NCBI GenBank assembly: GCA_963966185.1
Contig: CAWZYM010000114.1
Location: 1,168,501-1,232,500 of the forward strand
Reading direction: 5' to 3'
Length of the DNA stretch: 64,000 bases
Origin: Rhabditoides inermis
Taxonomy: Eukaryota; Nematoda; Chromadorea; Rhabditida; Rhabditidae
Each line of letters begins with the position of its first letter. The first letter of the stretch is position 1. The translations under genes and the position numbers were made by a program. The notes beneath the pieces are model-generated. The model saw only the letters and a list, made by a program, of their open reading frames with translations. It was not told the DNA's origin and ran no database searches. Below are positions 32,112-46,440 of this stretch, piece after piece.

Positions 32112-35100
32112 GTCGACTAAAAACGGCTAAAGAAACTGATCTGAAAGTATGAATCTTCGAAACACTCGTCGCTACAAATTCGCCCGACGATTTTTTGTCT
32201 CTCGCTCCACTCTCCTCTCCGCGAGATCGACTGGACCTCGGTCTGGTCGAACTCGTCCGCCCATCAAATGAACTATGGGCGTCGACTAAAAAAGGCATAA
32301 GAAACTGATCTGAAAGTATGAATCTTCGAAACACTCGTCGCTACAAATTCGCCCGACGATTTTTTGTCTCTCGCTTCACTCTCCTCTTCACAAGATCGAC
32401 TCGGACCTCGGTCTGGTCGAACTCGTCCGCCCATCAAATGAACTATGGGCGTCGACTAAAAACGGCATAAGAAACTGATCTGAAAGTATGCATCTTCGAA
32501 ACACTCGTCGCTAAAAATTCGCCCGACGATTTTTTGTCTCTCGCTCCTTTCTCCTCTCCGCGAGATCGACTCGGACCTCGGTCTGGTCGAACTCGTCCGC
32601 CCATCAAATGAACTATGGGCGTCGACTAAAAACGGCATAAGAAACTAATCTGTAGGTATGAATCTTCGAAACACTCGTCGCTACAAATTTGCCCGACGAT
32701 TTTTTGTCTCTCGCTCCACTCTCCTCTCCGCGAAATATACTCGGACCTCGGTCTGGTCGAACTCGTCCGCCCATCAAATGAACTATGGGCGTCGACTAAA
32801 AACGGCTTAAGAAACTGATCTGAAAGTATGAATCTTCGAAACACTGGTCGCTACAAATTCGCCCGACGATTTTTTGTCTCTCGCTCCACTCTCCTCTCCG
32901 CGAGATCGACTCGGACCTCGGTCTGGTCGAACTCGTCCGCCCATCAAATGAACTATGGGCGTCGACTAAAAAAGGCATAAGAAACTGATCTGAAAGTATG
33001 AATCTTCGAAACACTCGTCGCTACAAATTCGCCCGACGATTTTTTGTCTCTCGCTTCACTCTCCTCTTCACAAGATCGACTCGGACCTCGGTCTGGTCGA
33101 ACTCGTCCGCCCATCAAATGAACTATGGGCGTCGACTAAAAACGGCTGAAGAAACTGATCTGAAAGTATGAATCTTCGAAACACTCGTCGCTACAAATTC
33201 GCTCGACGATTTTTTGTCTCTCGCTCCACTCTCCTCTCCGCGAGATCGACTCGGACCTCGGTCTGGTCGAACTCGTCCGCCCATCAAATGAACTATGGGC
33301 GTCGACTAAAAACGGCATGAGAAACTGATCTGAAAGTATGAATCTTCGAAACACTCGTCGCTACAAATTCGCTCGACGATTTTTTGTCTCTCGCTCCACT
33401 CTCCTCTCCGCGAGATCGACTCGGACCTCGGTCTGGTCGAACTCGTCCGCCCATCAAATGAACTATGGGCGTCGACTAAAAACGGCATGAGAAACTGATC
33501 TGAAAGTATGAATCTTCGAAACACTCGTCGCTACAAATTCGCTCGACGATTTTTTGTCTCTCGCTCCACTCTCCTCTCCGCGAGATCGACTCGGACCTCG
33601 GTCTGGTCGAACTCGTCCGCCCATCAAATGAACTATGGGCGTCGACTAAAAACGGCATGAGAAACTGATCTGAAAGTATGAATCTTCGAAACACCCGTCG
33701 CTACAAATTCGCCCGACGATTTTTGTCTCTCGCTCTACTCTCCTCTCCGCGAAATAGACTCGGACCTCGGTCTGGTCGAACTCGTCCGCCCATCAAATGA
33801 ACTATGGGCGTCGACTAAAAACGACATAAGAAACATATCTGTAGGTATGAATCTTCGAAACACTCGTCGCTACAAATTCGCCCGACGATTTTTTGTCTCT
33901 CGCTCCTTTCTCCTCTCCGCGAGATCGACTCGGACCTCGGTCTGGTCGAACTCGTCCGAACATCAAATGAACTATGGGCGTCGACTAAAAACGGCATAAA
34001 AAACTGATCTGAAAGTATGATTTTTCGAAACACTCGTCGCTACAAATTCGCCCGACGATTTTTGTCTCTCGCTCCACTCTCCTCTCCGCGAAATAGACTC
34101 GGACCTCGGTCTGGTCGAACTCGTCCGCCCATCAAATGAACTATGGGCGTCGACTAAAAACGGCATAAGAAACTGATCTGAAAGTATGAATCTTCGAAAC
34201 ACTCGTCGCTACAAATTCGCCCGACGATTTTTTGTGTCTCGCTCCTTTCTCCTCTCCGCGAGATCGACTCGGACCTCGGTCTGGTCGAACTCGTCCGCTC
34301 ATCAAATGAACTATGGGCGTCGACTAAAAACGGCATAAGAAACTGATCTGTAGGTATGAATCTTCGAAACACTCGTCGCTACAAATTTGCCCGACGATTT
34401 TTTGTCTCTCGCTCCACTCTCCTCTCCGCGAAATATACTCGGACCTCGGTCTGGTCGAACTCGTCCGCCCATCAAATGAACTATGGGCGTCGACTAAAAA
34501 CGGCTTAAGAAACTGATCTGAAAGTATGAATCTTCGAAACACTGGTCGCTACAAATTCGCCCGACGATTTTTTGTCTCTCGCTCCACTCTCCTCTCCGCG
34601 AGATCGACTCGGACCTCGGTCTGGTCGAACTCGTCCGCCCATCAAATGAACTATGGGCGTCGACTAAAAAAGGCATAAGAAACTGATCTGAAAGTATGAA
34701 TCTTCGAAACACTCGTCGCTACAAATTCGCCCGACGATTTTTTGTCTCTCGCTTCACTCTCCTCTTCACAAGATCGACTCGGACCTCGGTCTGGTCGAAC
34801 TCGTCCGCCCATCAAATGAACTATGGGCGTCGACTAAAAACGGCTGAAGAAACTGATCTGAAAGTATGAATCTTCGAAACACTCGTCGCTACAAATTCGC
34901 TCGACGATTTTTTGTCTCTCGCTCCACTCTCCTCTTCACGAGATCGACTCGGACCTCGGTCTGGTCGAACTCGTCCGCCCATCAAATGAACTATGGGCGT
35001 CGACTAAAAACGGCATAAGAAACTGATCTGAAAGTATGAATCTTCGAAACACCCGTCGCTACAAATTCGCCCGACGATTTTTGTCTCTCGCTCTACTCTC

Positions 35101-38100
35101 CTCTCCGCGAAATAGACTCGGACCTCGGTCTGGTCGAACTCGTCCGCCCATCAAATGAACTATGGGCGTCGACTAAAAACGACATAAGAAACATATCTGT
35201 AGGTATGAATCTTCGAAACACTCGTCGCTACAAATTCGCCCGACGATTTTTTGTCTCTCGCTCCTTTCTCCTCTCCGCGAGATCGACTCGGACCTCGGTC
35301 TGGTCGAACTCGTCCGAACATCAAATGAACTATGGGCGTCGACTAAAAACGGCATAAAAAACTGATCTGAAAGTATGAATTTTCGAAACACTCGTCGCTA
35401 CAAATTCGCCCGACGATTTTTGTCTCTCGCTCCACTCTCCTCTCCGCGAAATAGACTCGGACCTCGGTCTGGTCGAACTCGTCCGCCCATCAAATGAACT
35501 ATGGGCGTCGACTAAAAACGGCATAAGATACTGATCTGAAAGTATGAATCTTCGAAACACTCGTCGCTACAAATTCGCCCGACGATTTTTTGTCTCTCGC
35601 TCCACTCTCCTCTCCGCGAGATCGACTCGGACCTCGGTCTGGTCGAACTCGTCCGCCCATCAAATGAACTATGGGCGTCGACTAAAAAAGGCATAAGAAA
35701 CTGATCTGAAAGTATGAATCTTCGAAACACTCGTCGCTACAAATTCGCCCGACGATTTTTTGTGTCTCGCTTCACTCTCCTCTTCACAAGATCGACTCGG
35801 ACCTCGGTCTGATCGAACTCGTCCGCCCATCAAATGAACTATGGGCGTCGACTAAAAACGGCATAAGAAACTGATCTGAAAGTATAAATCTTCGAAACAC
35901 TCGTCGCTACAAATTCGCCCGACGATTTTTTGTCTCTCGCTCCACTCTCCTCTTCACGAGATCGACTCGGACCTCGGTCTGGTCGAACTCGTCCGCCCAT
36001 CAAATGAACTATGGGCGTCGACTAAAAACGGCATGAGAAACTGATCTGAAAGTATGAATCTTCGAAACACTCGTCGCTACAGATTCGCCCGACGTTTTTT
36101 TGTCTCTCGCTCCACTCTCCTCTCCGCGAAATAGACTCGGACCTCGGTCTGGTCGAACTCGTCCGCCCATCAAATGAACTATGGGCGTCAAATAAAAATG
36201 GCATGAGAAACTGATCTGAAAGTATGATTCTTCGAAACACTCGTCGCTACAGATTCGCCCGACGATTTTTTGTCTCTCGCTCCACTCTCCTCTTCACAAG
36301 ATCGACTCGGACCTCGGTCTGGTCGAACTCGTCCGCCCATCAAATGAACTATGGGCGTCAAATAAAAATGGCATGAGAAACTGATCTGAAAGTATGATTC
36401 TTCGAAACACTCGTCGCTACAGATTCGCCCGACGATTTTTTGTCTCTCGCTCCACTCTCCTCTCCGCGAAATAGACTCGGACCTCGGTCTGGTCGAACTC
36501 GTCCGCCCATCAAATGAACTATGGGCGTCGACTAAAAACGACATAAGAAACTGATCTGTAGGTATGAATCTTCGAAACACTCGTCGCTACAAATTCGCCC
36601 GACGATTTTTGTCTCTCGCTCCACTCTCCTCTCCGCGAGATCGACTCGGACCTCGGTCTGGTCGAACTCGTCCGCCCATCAAATGAACTATGGGCGTCGA
36701 CTAAAAAAGGCATAAGAAACTAATCTGAAAGTATGAATCTTCGTAACACTCGTCGCTACAAATTCGCCCGACGATTTTTTGTCTCTCGCTTCACTCTCCT
36801 CTTCACAAGATCGACTCGGACCTCGGTCTGGTCGAACTCGTCCGCCCATCAAATGAACTATGGGCGTCGACTAAAAACGGCATAAGAAACTGATCTGAAA
36901 GTATGAATCTTCAAAACACTCGTCGCTACAAATTCGCCCGACGATTTTTTGTCTCTCGCTCCACTCTCCTTTTCACGAGATCGACTCGGACCTCGGTCTG
37001 GTCGAACTCGTCCGCCCATCAAATGAACTATGGGCGTCGACTAAAAACGGCATAAGAAACTGATCTGAAAGTATGAATCTTCAAAACACTCGTCGCTACA
37101 AATTCGCCCGACGATTTTTTGTCTCTCGCTCCACTCTCCTTTTCACGAGATCGACTCGGACCTCGGTCTGGTCGAACTCGTCCGCCCATCAAATGAACTA
37201 TGGGCGTCGACTAAAAACGGCATAAGAAACTGATCTGTAGGTATGAATCTTCGAAACACTCGTCGCTACAAATTTGCCCGACGATTTTTTGTCTCTCGCT
37301 CCACTCTCCTCTCCGCGAAATAGACTCGGACCTCGGTCTGGTCGAACTCGTCCGCCCATCAAATGAACTATGGGCGTCGACTAAAAACGGCTTAAGAAAC
37401 TGATCTGAAAGTATGAATCTTCGAAACACTGGTCGCTACAAATTCGCCCGACGATTTTTTGTCTCTCGCTCCACTCTCCTCTCCGCGAGATCGACTCGGA
37501 CCTCGGTCTGGTCGAACTCGTCCGCCCATCAAATGAACTATGGGCGTCGACTGAAAAAGGCATAAGAAACTGATCTGAAAGTAGGAATCTTCGAAACACT
37601 CGTCGCTACAAATTCGCCCGACGATTTTTTGTCTCTCGCTTCACTCTCCTCTTCACAAGATCGACTCGGACCTCGGTCTGGTCGAACTCGTCCGCCCATC
37701 AAATGAACTATGGGCGTCGACTAAAAACGGCTAAAGAAACTGATCTGAAAGTATGAATCTTCGAAACACTCGTCGCTACAAATTCGCCCGACGATTTTTT
37801 GTCTCTCGCTCCACTCTCCTCTCCGCGAGATCGACTGGACCTCGGTCTGGTCGAACTCGTCCGCCCATCAAATGAACTATGGGCGTCGACTAAAAAAGGC
37901 ATAAGAAACTGATCTGAAAGTATGAATCTTCGAAACACTCGTCGCTACAAATTCGCCCGACGATTTTTTGTCTCTCGCTTCACTCTCCTCTTCACAAGAT
38001 CGACTCGGACCTCGGTCTGGTCGAACTCGTCCGCCCATCAAATGAACTATGGGCGTCGACTAAAAACGGCATAAGAAACTGATCTGAAAGTATGCATCTT

Positions 38101-40431
38101 CGAAACACTCGTCGCTAAAAATTCGCCCGACGATTTTTTGTCTCTCGCTCCTTTCTCCTCTCCGCGAGATCGACTCGGACCTCGGTCTGGTCGAACTCGT
38201 CCGCTCATCAAATGAACTATGGGCGTCGACTAAAAACGGCATAAGAAACTGATCTGTAGGTATGAATCTTCGAAACACTCGTCGCTACAAATTTGCCCGA
38301 CGATTTTTTGTCTCTCGCTCCACTCTCCTCTCCGCGAAATAGACTCGGACCTCGGTCTGGTCGAACTCGTCCGCCCATCAAATGAACTATGGGCGTCGAC
38401 TAAAAACGGCTTAAGAAACTGATCTGAAAGTATGAATTTTCGAAACACTGGTCGCTACAAATTCGCCCGACGATTTTTTGTCTCTCGCTCCACTCTCCTC
38501 TCCGCGAGATCGACTCGGACCTCGGTCTGGTCGAACTCGTCCGCCCATCAAATGAACTATGGGCGTCGACTAAAAAAGGCATAAGAAACTGATCTGAAAG
38601 TATGAATCTTCGAAACACTCGTCGCTACAAATTCGCCCGACGATTTTTTGTCTCTCGCTTCACTCTCCTCTTCACAAGATCGACTCGGACCTCGGTCTGG
38701 TCGAACTCGTCCGCCCATCAAATGAACTATGGGCGTCGACTAAAAACGGCTAAAGAAACTGATCTGAAAGTATGAATCTTCGAAACACTCGTCGCTACAA
38801 ATTCGCCCGACGATTTTTTGTCTCTCGCTCCACTCTCCTCTTCACGAGATCGACTCGGACCTCGGTCTGGTCGAACTCGTCCGCCCATCAAATGAACTAT
38901 GGGCGTCGACTAAAAACGGCATAAGAAACTGATCTGAAAGTATGAATCTTCGAAACACCCGTCGCTACAAATTCGCCTGACGATTTTTGTCTCTCGCTCT
39001 ACTCTCCTCTCCGCGAATTAGACTCGGACCTCGGTCTGGTCGAACTAGTCCGCCCATCAAATGAACTATGGGCGTCGACTAAAAACGACATAAGAAACAG
39101 ATCTGTAGGTATGAATCTTCGAAACACTCGTCGCTACAAATTCGCCCGACGATTTTTTGTCTCTCGCTCCTTTCTCCTCTCCGCGAGATCGACTCGGACC
39201 TCGGTCTGGTCGAACTCGTCCGAACATCAAATGAACTATGGGCGTCGACTAAAAACGGCATAAAAAACTGATCTGAAAGTATGAATCTTCGAAACACTCG
39301 TCGCTACAAATTCGCCCGACGATTTTTGTCTCTCGCTCCACTCTCCTCTCCGCGAAATAGACTCGGACCTCGGTCTGGTCGAACTCGTCCGCCCATCAAA
39401 TGAACTATGGGCGTCGACTAAAAACGGCATGAGATACTGATCTGAAAGTATGAATCTTCGAAACACTCGTCGCTACAAATTCGCCCGACGATTTTTTGTC
39501 TCTCGCTCCACTCTCCTCTCCGCGAGATCGACTCGGACCTCGGTCTGGTCGAACTCGTCCGCCCATCAAATGAACTATGGGCGTCGACTAAAAAAGGCAT
39601 AAGAAACTGATCTGAAAGTATGAATCTTCGAAACACTCGTCGCTACAAATTCGCCCGACGATTTTTTGTGTCTCGCTTCACTCTCCTCTTCACAAGATCG
39701 ACTCGGACCTCGGTCTGGTCGAACTCGTCCGCCCATCAAATGAACTATGGGCGTCGACTAAAAACGGCATGAGAAACTGATCTGAAAGTATGAATCTTCG
39801 AAACACTCGTCGCTACAGATTCGCCCGACGATTTTTTGTCTCTCGCTCCACTCTCCTCTCCGCGAAATAGACTCGGACCTCGGTCTGGTCGAACTCGTCC
39901 GCCCATCAAATGAACTATGGGCGTCAAATAAAAATGGCATGAGAAACTGATCTGAAAGTATGATTCTTCGAAACACTCGTCGCTACAGATTCGCCCGACG
40001 ATTTTTTGTCTCTCGCTCCACTCTCCTCTTCACAAGATCGTTTCGGACCTCGGTCTGGTCGAACTCGTCCGCCCATCAAATGAACTATGGGCGTCAAATA
40101 AAAATGGCATGAGAAACTGATCTGAAAGTATGATTCTTCGAAACACTCGTCGCTACAAATTCGCCCGACGATTTTTGTCTCTCGCTCCACTCTCCTCTCC
40201 GCGAGATCGACTCGGACCTCGGTCTGGTCGAACTCGTCCGCCCATCAAATGAACTATGGGCGTCGACTAAAAAGGCATAAGAAACTGATCTGAAAGTATG
40301 AATCTTCGTAACACTCGTCGCTACAAATTCGCCCGACGATTTTTTGTCTCTCGCTTCACTCTCCTCTTCACAAGATCGACTCGGACCTCGGTCTGGTCGA
40401 ACTCGTCCGAACATCAAATGAACTATGGGCG

Positions 40432-41981
40432 TTGACTAAAAACGGCATAAAAAACTGATCTGAAAGTATAGATCTTCGAAACACTCGTCGCTAAAAATTC
40501 GCCCGACGATTTTTTGTCTCTCGCTCCTTTCTCCTCTCCGCGAGATCGACTCGGACCTCGGTCTGGTCGAACTCGTCCGCCCATCAAATGAACTATGGGC
40601 GTCGACTAAAAACGGCATAAGAAACTGATCTGTAGGTATGAATCTTCGAAACACTCGTCGCTACAAATTTGCCCGACGATTTTTTGTCTCTCGCTCCACT
40701 CTCCTCTCCGCGAAATAGACTCGGACCTCGGTCTGGTCGAACTCGTCCGCCCATCAAATGAACTATGGGCGTCGACTAAAAACGACATAAGAAACTGATC
40801 TGTAGGTATGAATCTTCGAAACACTCGTCGCTACAAATTTGCCCGACGATTTTTTGTCTCTCACTCCTTTCTCCTCTCCGCGAGATCGACTCGGACCTCG
40901 GTCTGGTCGAACTCGTCCGAACATCAAATGAACTATGGGCGTCGACTGAAAACGGCATAAAAAACTGATCTGAAAATATCAATCTTCGAAACACTCGTCG
41001 CTACAAATTCGCCCGACGATTTTTGTCTCTCGCTCCACTCTCCTCTCCGCGAAATAGACTCGGACCTCGGTCTGGTCGAACTCGTCCGCCCATCAAATGA
41101 ACTATGGGCGTCGACTAAAAACGGCATAAAAAACTGATCTGAAAGTATGAATCTTCGAAACACTCGTCGCTACAAATTCGCCCGACGATTTTTTGTCTCT
41201 CGCTCCACTCTCCTCTCCGCGAGATCGACTCGGACCTCGGTCTGGTCGAACTCGTCCGGCCATCAAATGAACTATGGGCGTCGACTAAAAAAGGCATCAG
41301 AAACTGATCTAAAAGTATGAACCTTCGAAACACTCGTCGCTACAAATTCGCCCGACGATTTTTTGTCTCTCGCTTCACTCTCCTCTTCACAAGATCGACT
41401 CGGACCTCGGTCTGGTCGAACTCGTCCGCCCATCAAATGAACTATGGGCGTCGACTAAAAACGGCAAAAGAAACTGATCTGAAAAGATGAATCTTCGAAA
41501 CACTCGTCGCTACAAATTCGCCCGACGATTTTTTGTCTCTCGCTCCATTCTCCTCTTCACCTCGCTCCACTCTCCTCTCGGCGAAATAGACTCGGACCTC
41601 GGTCTGGTCGAACTCGTCCGCTCATCAAATGAACTATGGGCGTCGACTAAAAACGACATAAGAAACTGATCTGTAGGTATGAATCTTCGAAACACTCGTC
41701 GCTACAAATTCGCCCGACGATTTTTGTCTCTCGCTCCACTCTCCTCTCCGCGAGATCGACTCGGACCTCGGTCTGGTCGAACTCGTCCGCCCATCAAATG
41801 AACTATGGGCGTCGACTAAAAAAGGCATAGGAAAATGATCTGAAAGTATGAATCTTCGTAACACTCGTCGCTACAAATTCGCCCGACGATTTTTTGTCTC
41901 TCGCTTCACTCTCCTCTTCACAAGATCGACTCGGACCTCGGTCTGGTCGAACTCGTCCGAACATCAAATGAACTATGGGCG
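40432..41981. repeat. 1550-bp higher-order unit with a 192-bp monomer, copy 1
   Basis: Nine monomers, starting with GTTGACTAAAAACGGC (palindrome variant) and including TCACTCC (near 40861), GTCCGGCCATC (near 41257) and the 192-bp monomer at 41450. The same order recurs at 46441 (offset 6009). A shortened version starts at 41982. Confidence 0.85.
41450..41641 (+). repeat. 192-bp variant monomer (first of four)
   Basis: This monomer is 22 bp longer than normal because the segment CTCGCTCCA(T/C)TCTCCTCT is present twice in tandem. The first copy ends in the TTCAC subtype and the second in the CGGCGAAATAG subtype, which suggests an out-of-register exchange between two monomer subtypes. The other three copies are at 42830-43021, 45909-46100 and 47459-47650. 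Confidence 0.9.
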
Positions 41982-42829
41982 TTGACTAAAAACGGCATAA
42001 AAAACTGATCTGAAAGTATAGATCTTCGAAACACTCGTCGCTAAAAATTCGCCCGACGTTTTTTTGTCTCTCGCTCCTTTCTCCTCTCCGCGAGATCGAC
42101 TCGGACCTCGGTCTGGTCGAACTCGTCCGCCCATCAAATGAACTATGGGCGTCGACTAAAAACGGCATAAGAAACTGATCTGTAGGTATGAATCTTCGAA
42201 ACACTCGTCGCTACAAATTTGCCCGACGATTTTTTGTCTCTCACTCCTTTCTCCTCTCCGCGAGATCGACTCGGACCTCGGTCTGGTCGAACTCGTCCGA
42301 ACATCAAATGAACTATGGGCGTCGACTGAAAACGGCATAAAAAACTGATCTGAAAATATCAATCTTCGAAACACTCGTCGCTACAAATTCGCCCGACGAT
42401 TTTTGTCTCTCGCTCCACTCTCCTCTCCGCGAAATAGACTCGGACCTCGGTCTGGTCGAACTCGTCCGCCCATCAAATGAACTATGGGCGTCGACTAAAA
42501 ACGGCATAAAAAACTGATCTGAAAGTATGAATCTTCGAAACACTCGTCGCTACAAATTCGCCCGACGATTTTTTGTCTCTCGCTCCACTCTCCTCTCCGC
42601 GAGATCGACTCGGACCTCGGTCTGGTCGAACTCGTCCGGCCATCAAATGAACTATGGGCGTCGACTAAAAAAGGCATCAGAAACTGATCTGAAAGTATGA
42701 ACCTTCGAAACACTCGTCGCTACAAATTCGCCCGACGATTTTTTGTCTCTCGCTTCACTCTCCTCTTCACAAGATCGACTCGGACCTCGGTCTGGTCGAA
42801 CTCGTCTGCCCATCAAATGAACTATGGGC

Positions 42830-43021
42830 GTCGACTAAAAACGGCAAAAGAAACTGATCTGAAAAGATGAATCTTCGAAACACTCGTCGCTACAAATTCG
42901 CCCGACGATTTTTTGTCTCTCGCTCCATTCTCCTCTTCACCTCGCTCCACTCTCCTCTCGGCGAAATAGACTCGGACCTCGGTCTGGTCGAACTCGTCCG
43001 CCCATCAAATGAACTATGGGC
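42830..43021 (+). repeat. 192-bp variant monomer (second)
   Basis: It has the same 22-bp internal duplication as the monomer at 41450, 1380 bp downstream of it. It is preceded by GTCTGCCCATC, a private change. Confidence 0.88.
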
Positions 43022-43699
43022 GTCGACTAAAAACAACATAAGAAACTGATCTGTAGGTATGAATCTTCGAAACACTCGTCGCTACAAATTCGCCCGACGA
43101 TTTTTGTCTCTCGCTCCACTCTCCTCTCCGCGAAATAGACTCGGACCTCGGTCTGGTCGAACTCGTCCGCCCATCAAATGAACTATGGGCGTCGACTAAA
43201 AACGGCATAAAAAACTGATCTGAAAGTATGAATCTTCGAAACACTCGTCGGTACAAATTCGCCCGACGATTTTTTGTCTCTCGCTCCACTCTCCTCTCCG
43301 CGAGATCGACTGGACCTCGGTCTGGTCGAACTCGTCCGCCCATCAAATGAACTATGGGCGTCGACTAAAAAAGGCATAAGAAACTGATCTGAAAGTATGA
43401 ATCTTCGAAACACTCGTCGCTACAAATTCGCCCGACGATTTTTTGTCTCTCGCTTCACTCTCCTCTTCACAAGATCGACTCGGACCTCGGTCTGGTCGAA
43501 CTCGTCCGCCCATCAAATGAACTATGGGCGTCGACTAAAAACGGCATAAGAAACTGATCTGTAGGTATGAATCTTCGAAACACTCGTCGCTACAAATTTG
43601 CCCGACGATTTTTTGTCTCTCGCTCCACTCTCCTCTCCGCGAAATAGACTCGGACCTCGGTCTGGTCGAACTCGTCCGCCCATCAAATGAACTATGGGC

Positions 43700-45059
43700 G
43701 TCGACTAAAAACGGCTTAAGAAACTGATCTGAAAGTATGAATCTTCGAAACACTGGTCGCTACAAATTCGCCCGACGATTTTTTGTCTCTCGCTCCACTC
43801 TCCTCTCCGCGAGATCGACTCGGACCTCGGTCTGGTCGAACTCGTCCGAACATCAAATGAACTATGGGCGTCGACTAAAAACGGCATAAATAACTGATCT
43901 GAAAGTATGAATCTTCGAAACACTCGTCGCTACAAATTCGCCCGACGATTTTTTGTCTCTCGCTTCACTCTCCTCTTCACGAGATCGACTCGGACCTCGG
44001 TCTGGTCGAACTCGTCCGCCCATCAAATGAACTATGGGCGTCGACTAAAAACGGCATAAGAAACTGATCTGAAAGTTTGAATCTTCGAAACACTCGTCGC
44101 TAAAAATTCGCCCGACGATTTTTTGTCTCTCGCTCCTTTCTCCTCTCCGCGAGATCGACTCGGACCTCGGTCTGGTCGAACTCGTCCGCCCATCAAATGA
44201 ACTATGGGCGTCGACTAAAAACGGCATAAGAAACTGATCTGTAGGTATGAATCTTCGAAACACTGGTCGCTACAAATTCGCCCGACGATTTTTTGTCTCT
44301 CGCTCCACTCTCCTCTCCGCGAGATCGACTCGGACCTCGGTCTGGTCGAACTCGTCCGCCCATCAAATGAACTATGGGCGTCGACTAAAAAAGGCATAAG
44401 AAACTGATCTGAAAGTATGAATCTTCGAAACACTCGTCGCTACAAATTCGCCCGACGATTTTTTGTCTCTCGCTTCACTCTCCTCTTCACAAGATCGACT
44501 CGGACCTCGGTCTGGTCGAACTTGTCCGCCCATAAAATGAACTATGGGCGTCGACTAAAAACGGCATAAGAAACTGATCTGAAAGTATGAATCTTCGAAA
44601 CACTCGTCGCTACAAATTCGCCCGACGATTTTTTGTCTCTCGCTCCACTCTCCTCTTCACGAGATCGACTCGGACCTCGGTCTGGTCGAACTCGTCCGCC
44701 CATCAAATGAACTATGGGCGTCGACTAAAAACGGCATAAAAAACTGATCTGAAAGTATGAATCTTCGAAACACTCGTCGCTAAAAATTCGCCCGACGATT
44801 TTTTGTCTCTCGCTCCTTTCTCCTCTCCGCGAGATCGACTCGGACCTCGGTCTGGTCGAACTCGTCCGCCCATCAAATGAACTATGGGCGTCGACTAAAA
44901 ACGGCATAAGAAACTGATCTGTAGGTATGAATCTTCGAAACACTCGTCGCTACAAATTTGCCCGACGATTTTTTGTCTCTCGCTCCACTCTCCTCTCCGC
45001 GAAATAGACTCGGACCTCGGTCTGGTCGAACTCGTCCGCCCATCAAATGAACTATGGGC
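43700..45059. repeat. 1360-bp (8-monomer) dispersed duplication, copy 1
   Basis: Eight monomers starting GGCTTAAGAAAC. Private markers include GGCATAAATAACTG and CTTGTCCGCCCATAAAATG (near 44521). The same order recurs 4120 bp downstream. Confidence 0.86.
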
Positions 45060-45908
45060 GTCGACTAAAAACGGCATAAGAAACTGATCTGTAGGTATGA
45101 ATCTTCGAAACACTCGTCGCTACAAATTTGCCCGACGATTTTTTGTCTCTCGCTCCACTCTCCTCTCCGCGAAATAGACTCGGACCCCGGTCTGGTCGAA
45201 CTCGTCCGCCCATCAAATGAACTATGGGCGTCGACTAAAAACGACATAAGAAACTGATCTGTAGGTATGAATCTTCGAAACACTCGTCGCTACAAATTTG
45301 CCCGACGATTTTTTGTCTCTCACTCCTTTCTCCTCTCCGCGAGATCGACTCGGACCTCGGTCTGGTCGAACTCGTCCGAACATCAAATGAACTATGGGCG
45401 TCGACTGAAAACGGCATAAAAAACTGATCTGAAAATATCAATCTTCGAAACACTCGTCGCTACAAATTCGCCCGACGATTTTTGTCTCTCGCTCCACTCT
45501 CCTCTCCGCGAAATAGACTCGGACCTCGGTCTGGTCGAACTCGTCCGCCCATCAAATGAACTATGGGCGTCGACTAAAAACGGCATAAAAAACTGATCTG
45601 AAAGTATGAATCTTCGAAACACTCGTCGCTACAAATTCGCCCGACGATTTTTTGTCTCTCGCTCCACTCTCCTCTCCGCGAGATCGACTCGGACCTCGGT
45701 CTGGTCGAACTCGTCCGGCCATCAAATGAACTATGGGCGTCGACTAAAAAAGGCATCAGAAACTGATCTGAAAGTATGAACCTTCGAAACACTCGTCGCT
45801 ACAAATTCGCCCGACGATTTTTTGTCTCTCGCTTCACTCTCCTCTTCACAAGATCGACTCGGACCTCGGTCTGGTCGAACTCGTCCGCCCATCAAATGAA
45901 CTATGGGC

Positions 45909-46100
45909 GTCGACTAAAAACGGCAAAAGAAACTGATCTGAAAAGATGAATCTTCGAAACACTCGTCGCTACAAATTCGCCCGACGATTTTTTGTCTCTC
46001 GCTCCATTCTCCTCTTCACCTCGCTCCACTCTCCTCTCGGCGAAATAGACTCGGACCTCGGTCTGGTCGAACTCGTCCGCCCATCAAATGAACTATGGGC
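45909..46100 (+). repeat. 192-bp variant monomer (third)
   Basis: It has the same 22-bp internal duplication and lies in the same local order: GTCCGGCCATC monomer, TTCACAAG monomer, then this one. Confidence 0.88.
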
Positions 46101-46440
46101 GTCGACTAAAAACGACATAAGAAACTGATCTGTAGGTATGAATCTTCGAAACACTCGTCGCTACAAATTCGCCCGACGATTTTTGTCTCTCGCTCCACTC
46201 TCCTCTCCGCGAGATCGACTCGGACCTCGGTCTGGTCGAACTCGTCCGCCCATCAAATGAACTATGGGCGTCGACTAAAAAAGACATAAGAAACTGATCT
46301 GAAAGTATGAATCTTCGTAACACTCGTCGCTACAAATTCGCCCGACGATTTTTTGTCTCTCGCTTCACTCTCCTCTTCACAAGATCGACTCGGACCTCGG
46401 TCTGGTCGAACTCGTCCGAACATCAAATGAACTATGGGCG

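Larger units (their letters stand above)
27088..40431. repeat. Satellite B region with long mixed higher-order cycles
   Basis: From here new monomer variants dominate: TTCACAAGATCG, CCGCGAAATAGACTCGG, GACATAAGAAAC with TGTAGGTATG, and 168-bp monomers lacking CG in GATCGACTGGACC (near 27300, 27810, 32228 and 37830). A long cycle starts with a GGCTAAAGAAAC monomer at 27695, recurs at 32112 (4417 bp later), and again near 37716 (5604 bp later). Within cycles, stretches have been locally doubled or lost, for example three near-identical CGCTCGACG monomers at about 33136-33694 against one in the first cycle. Confidence 0.8.
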
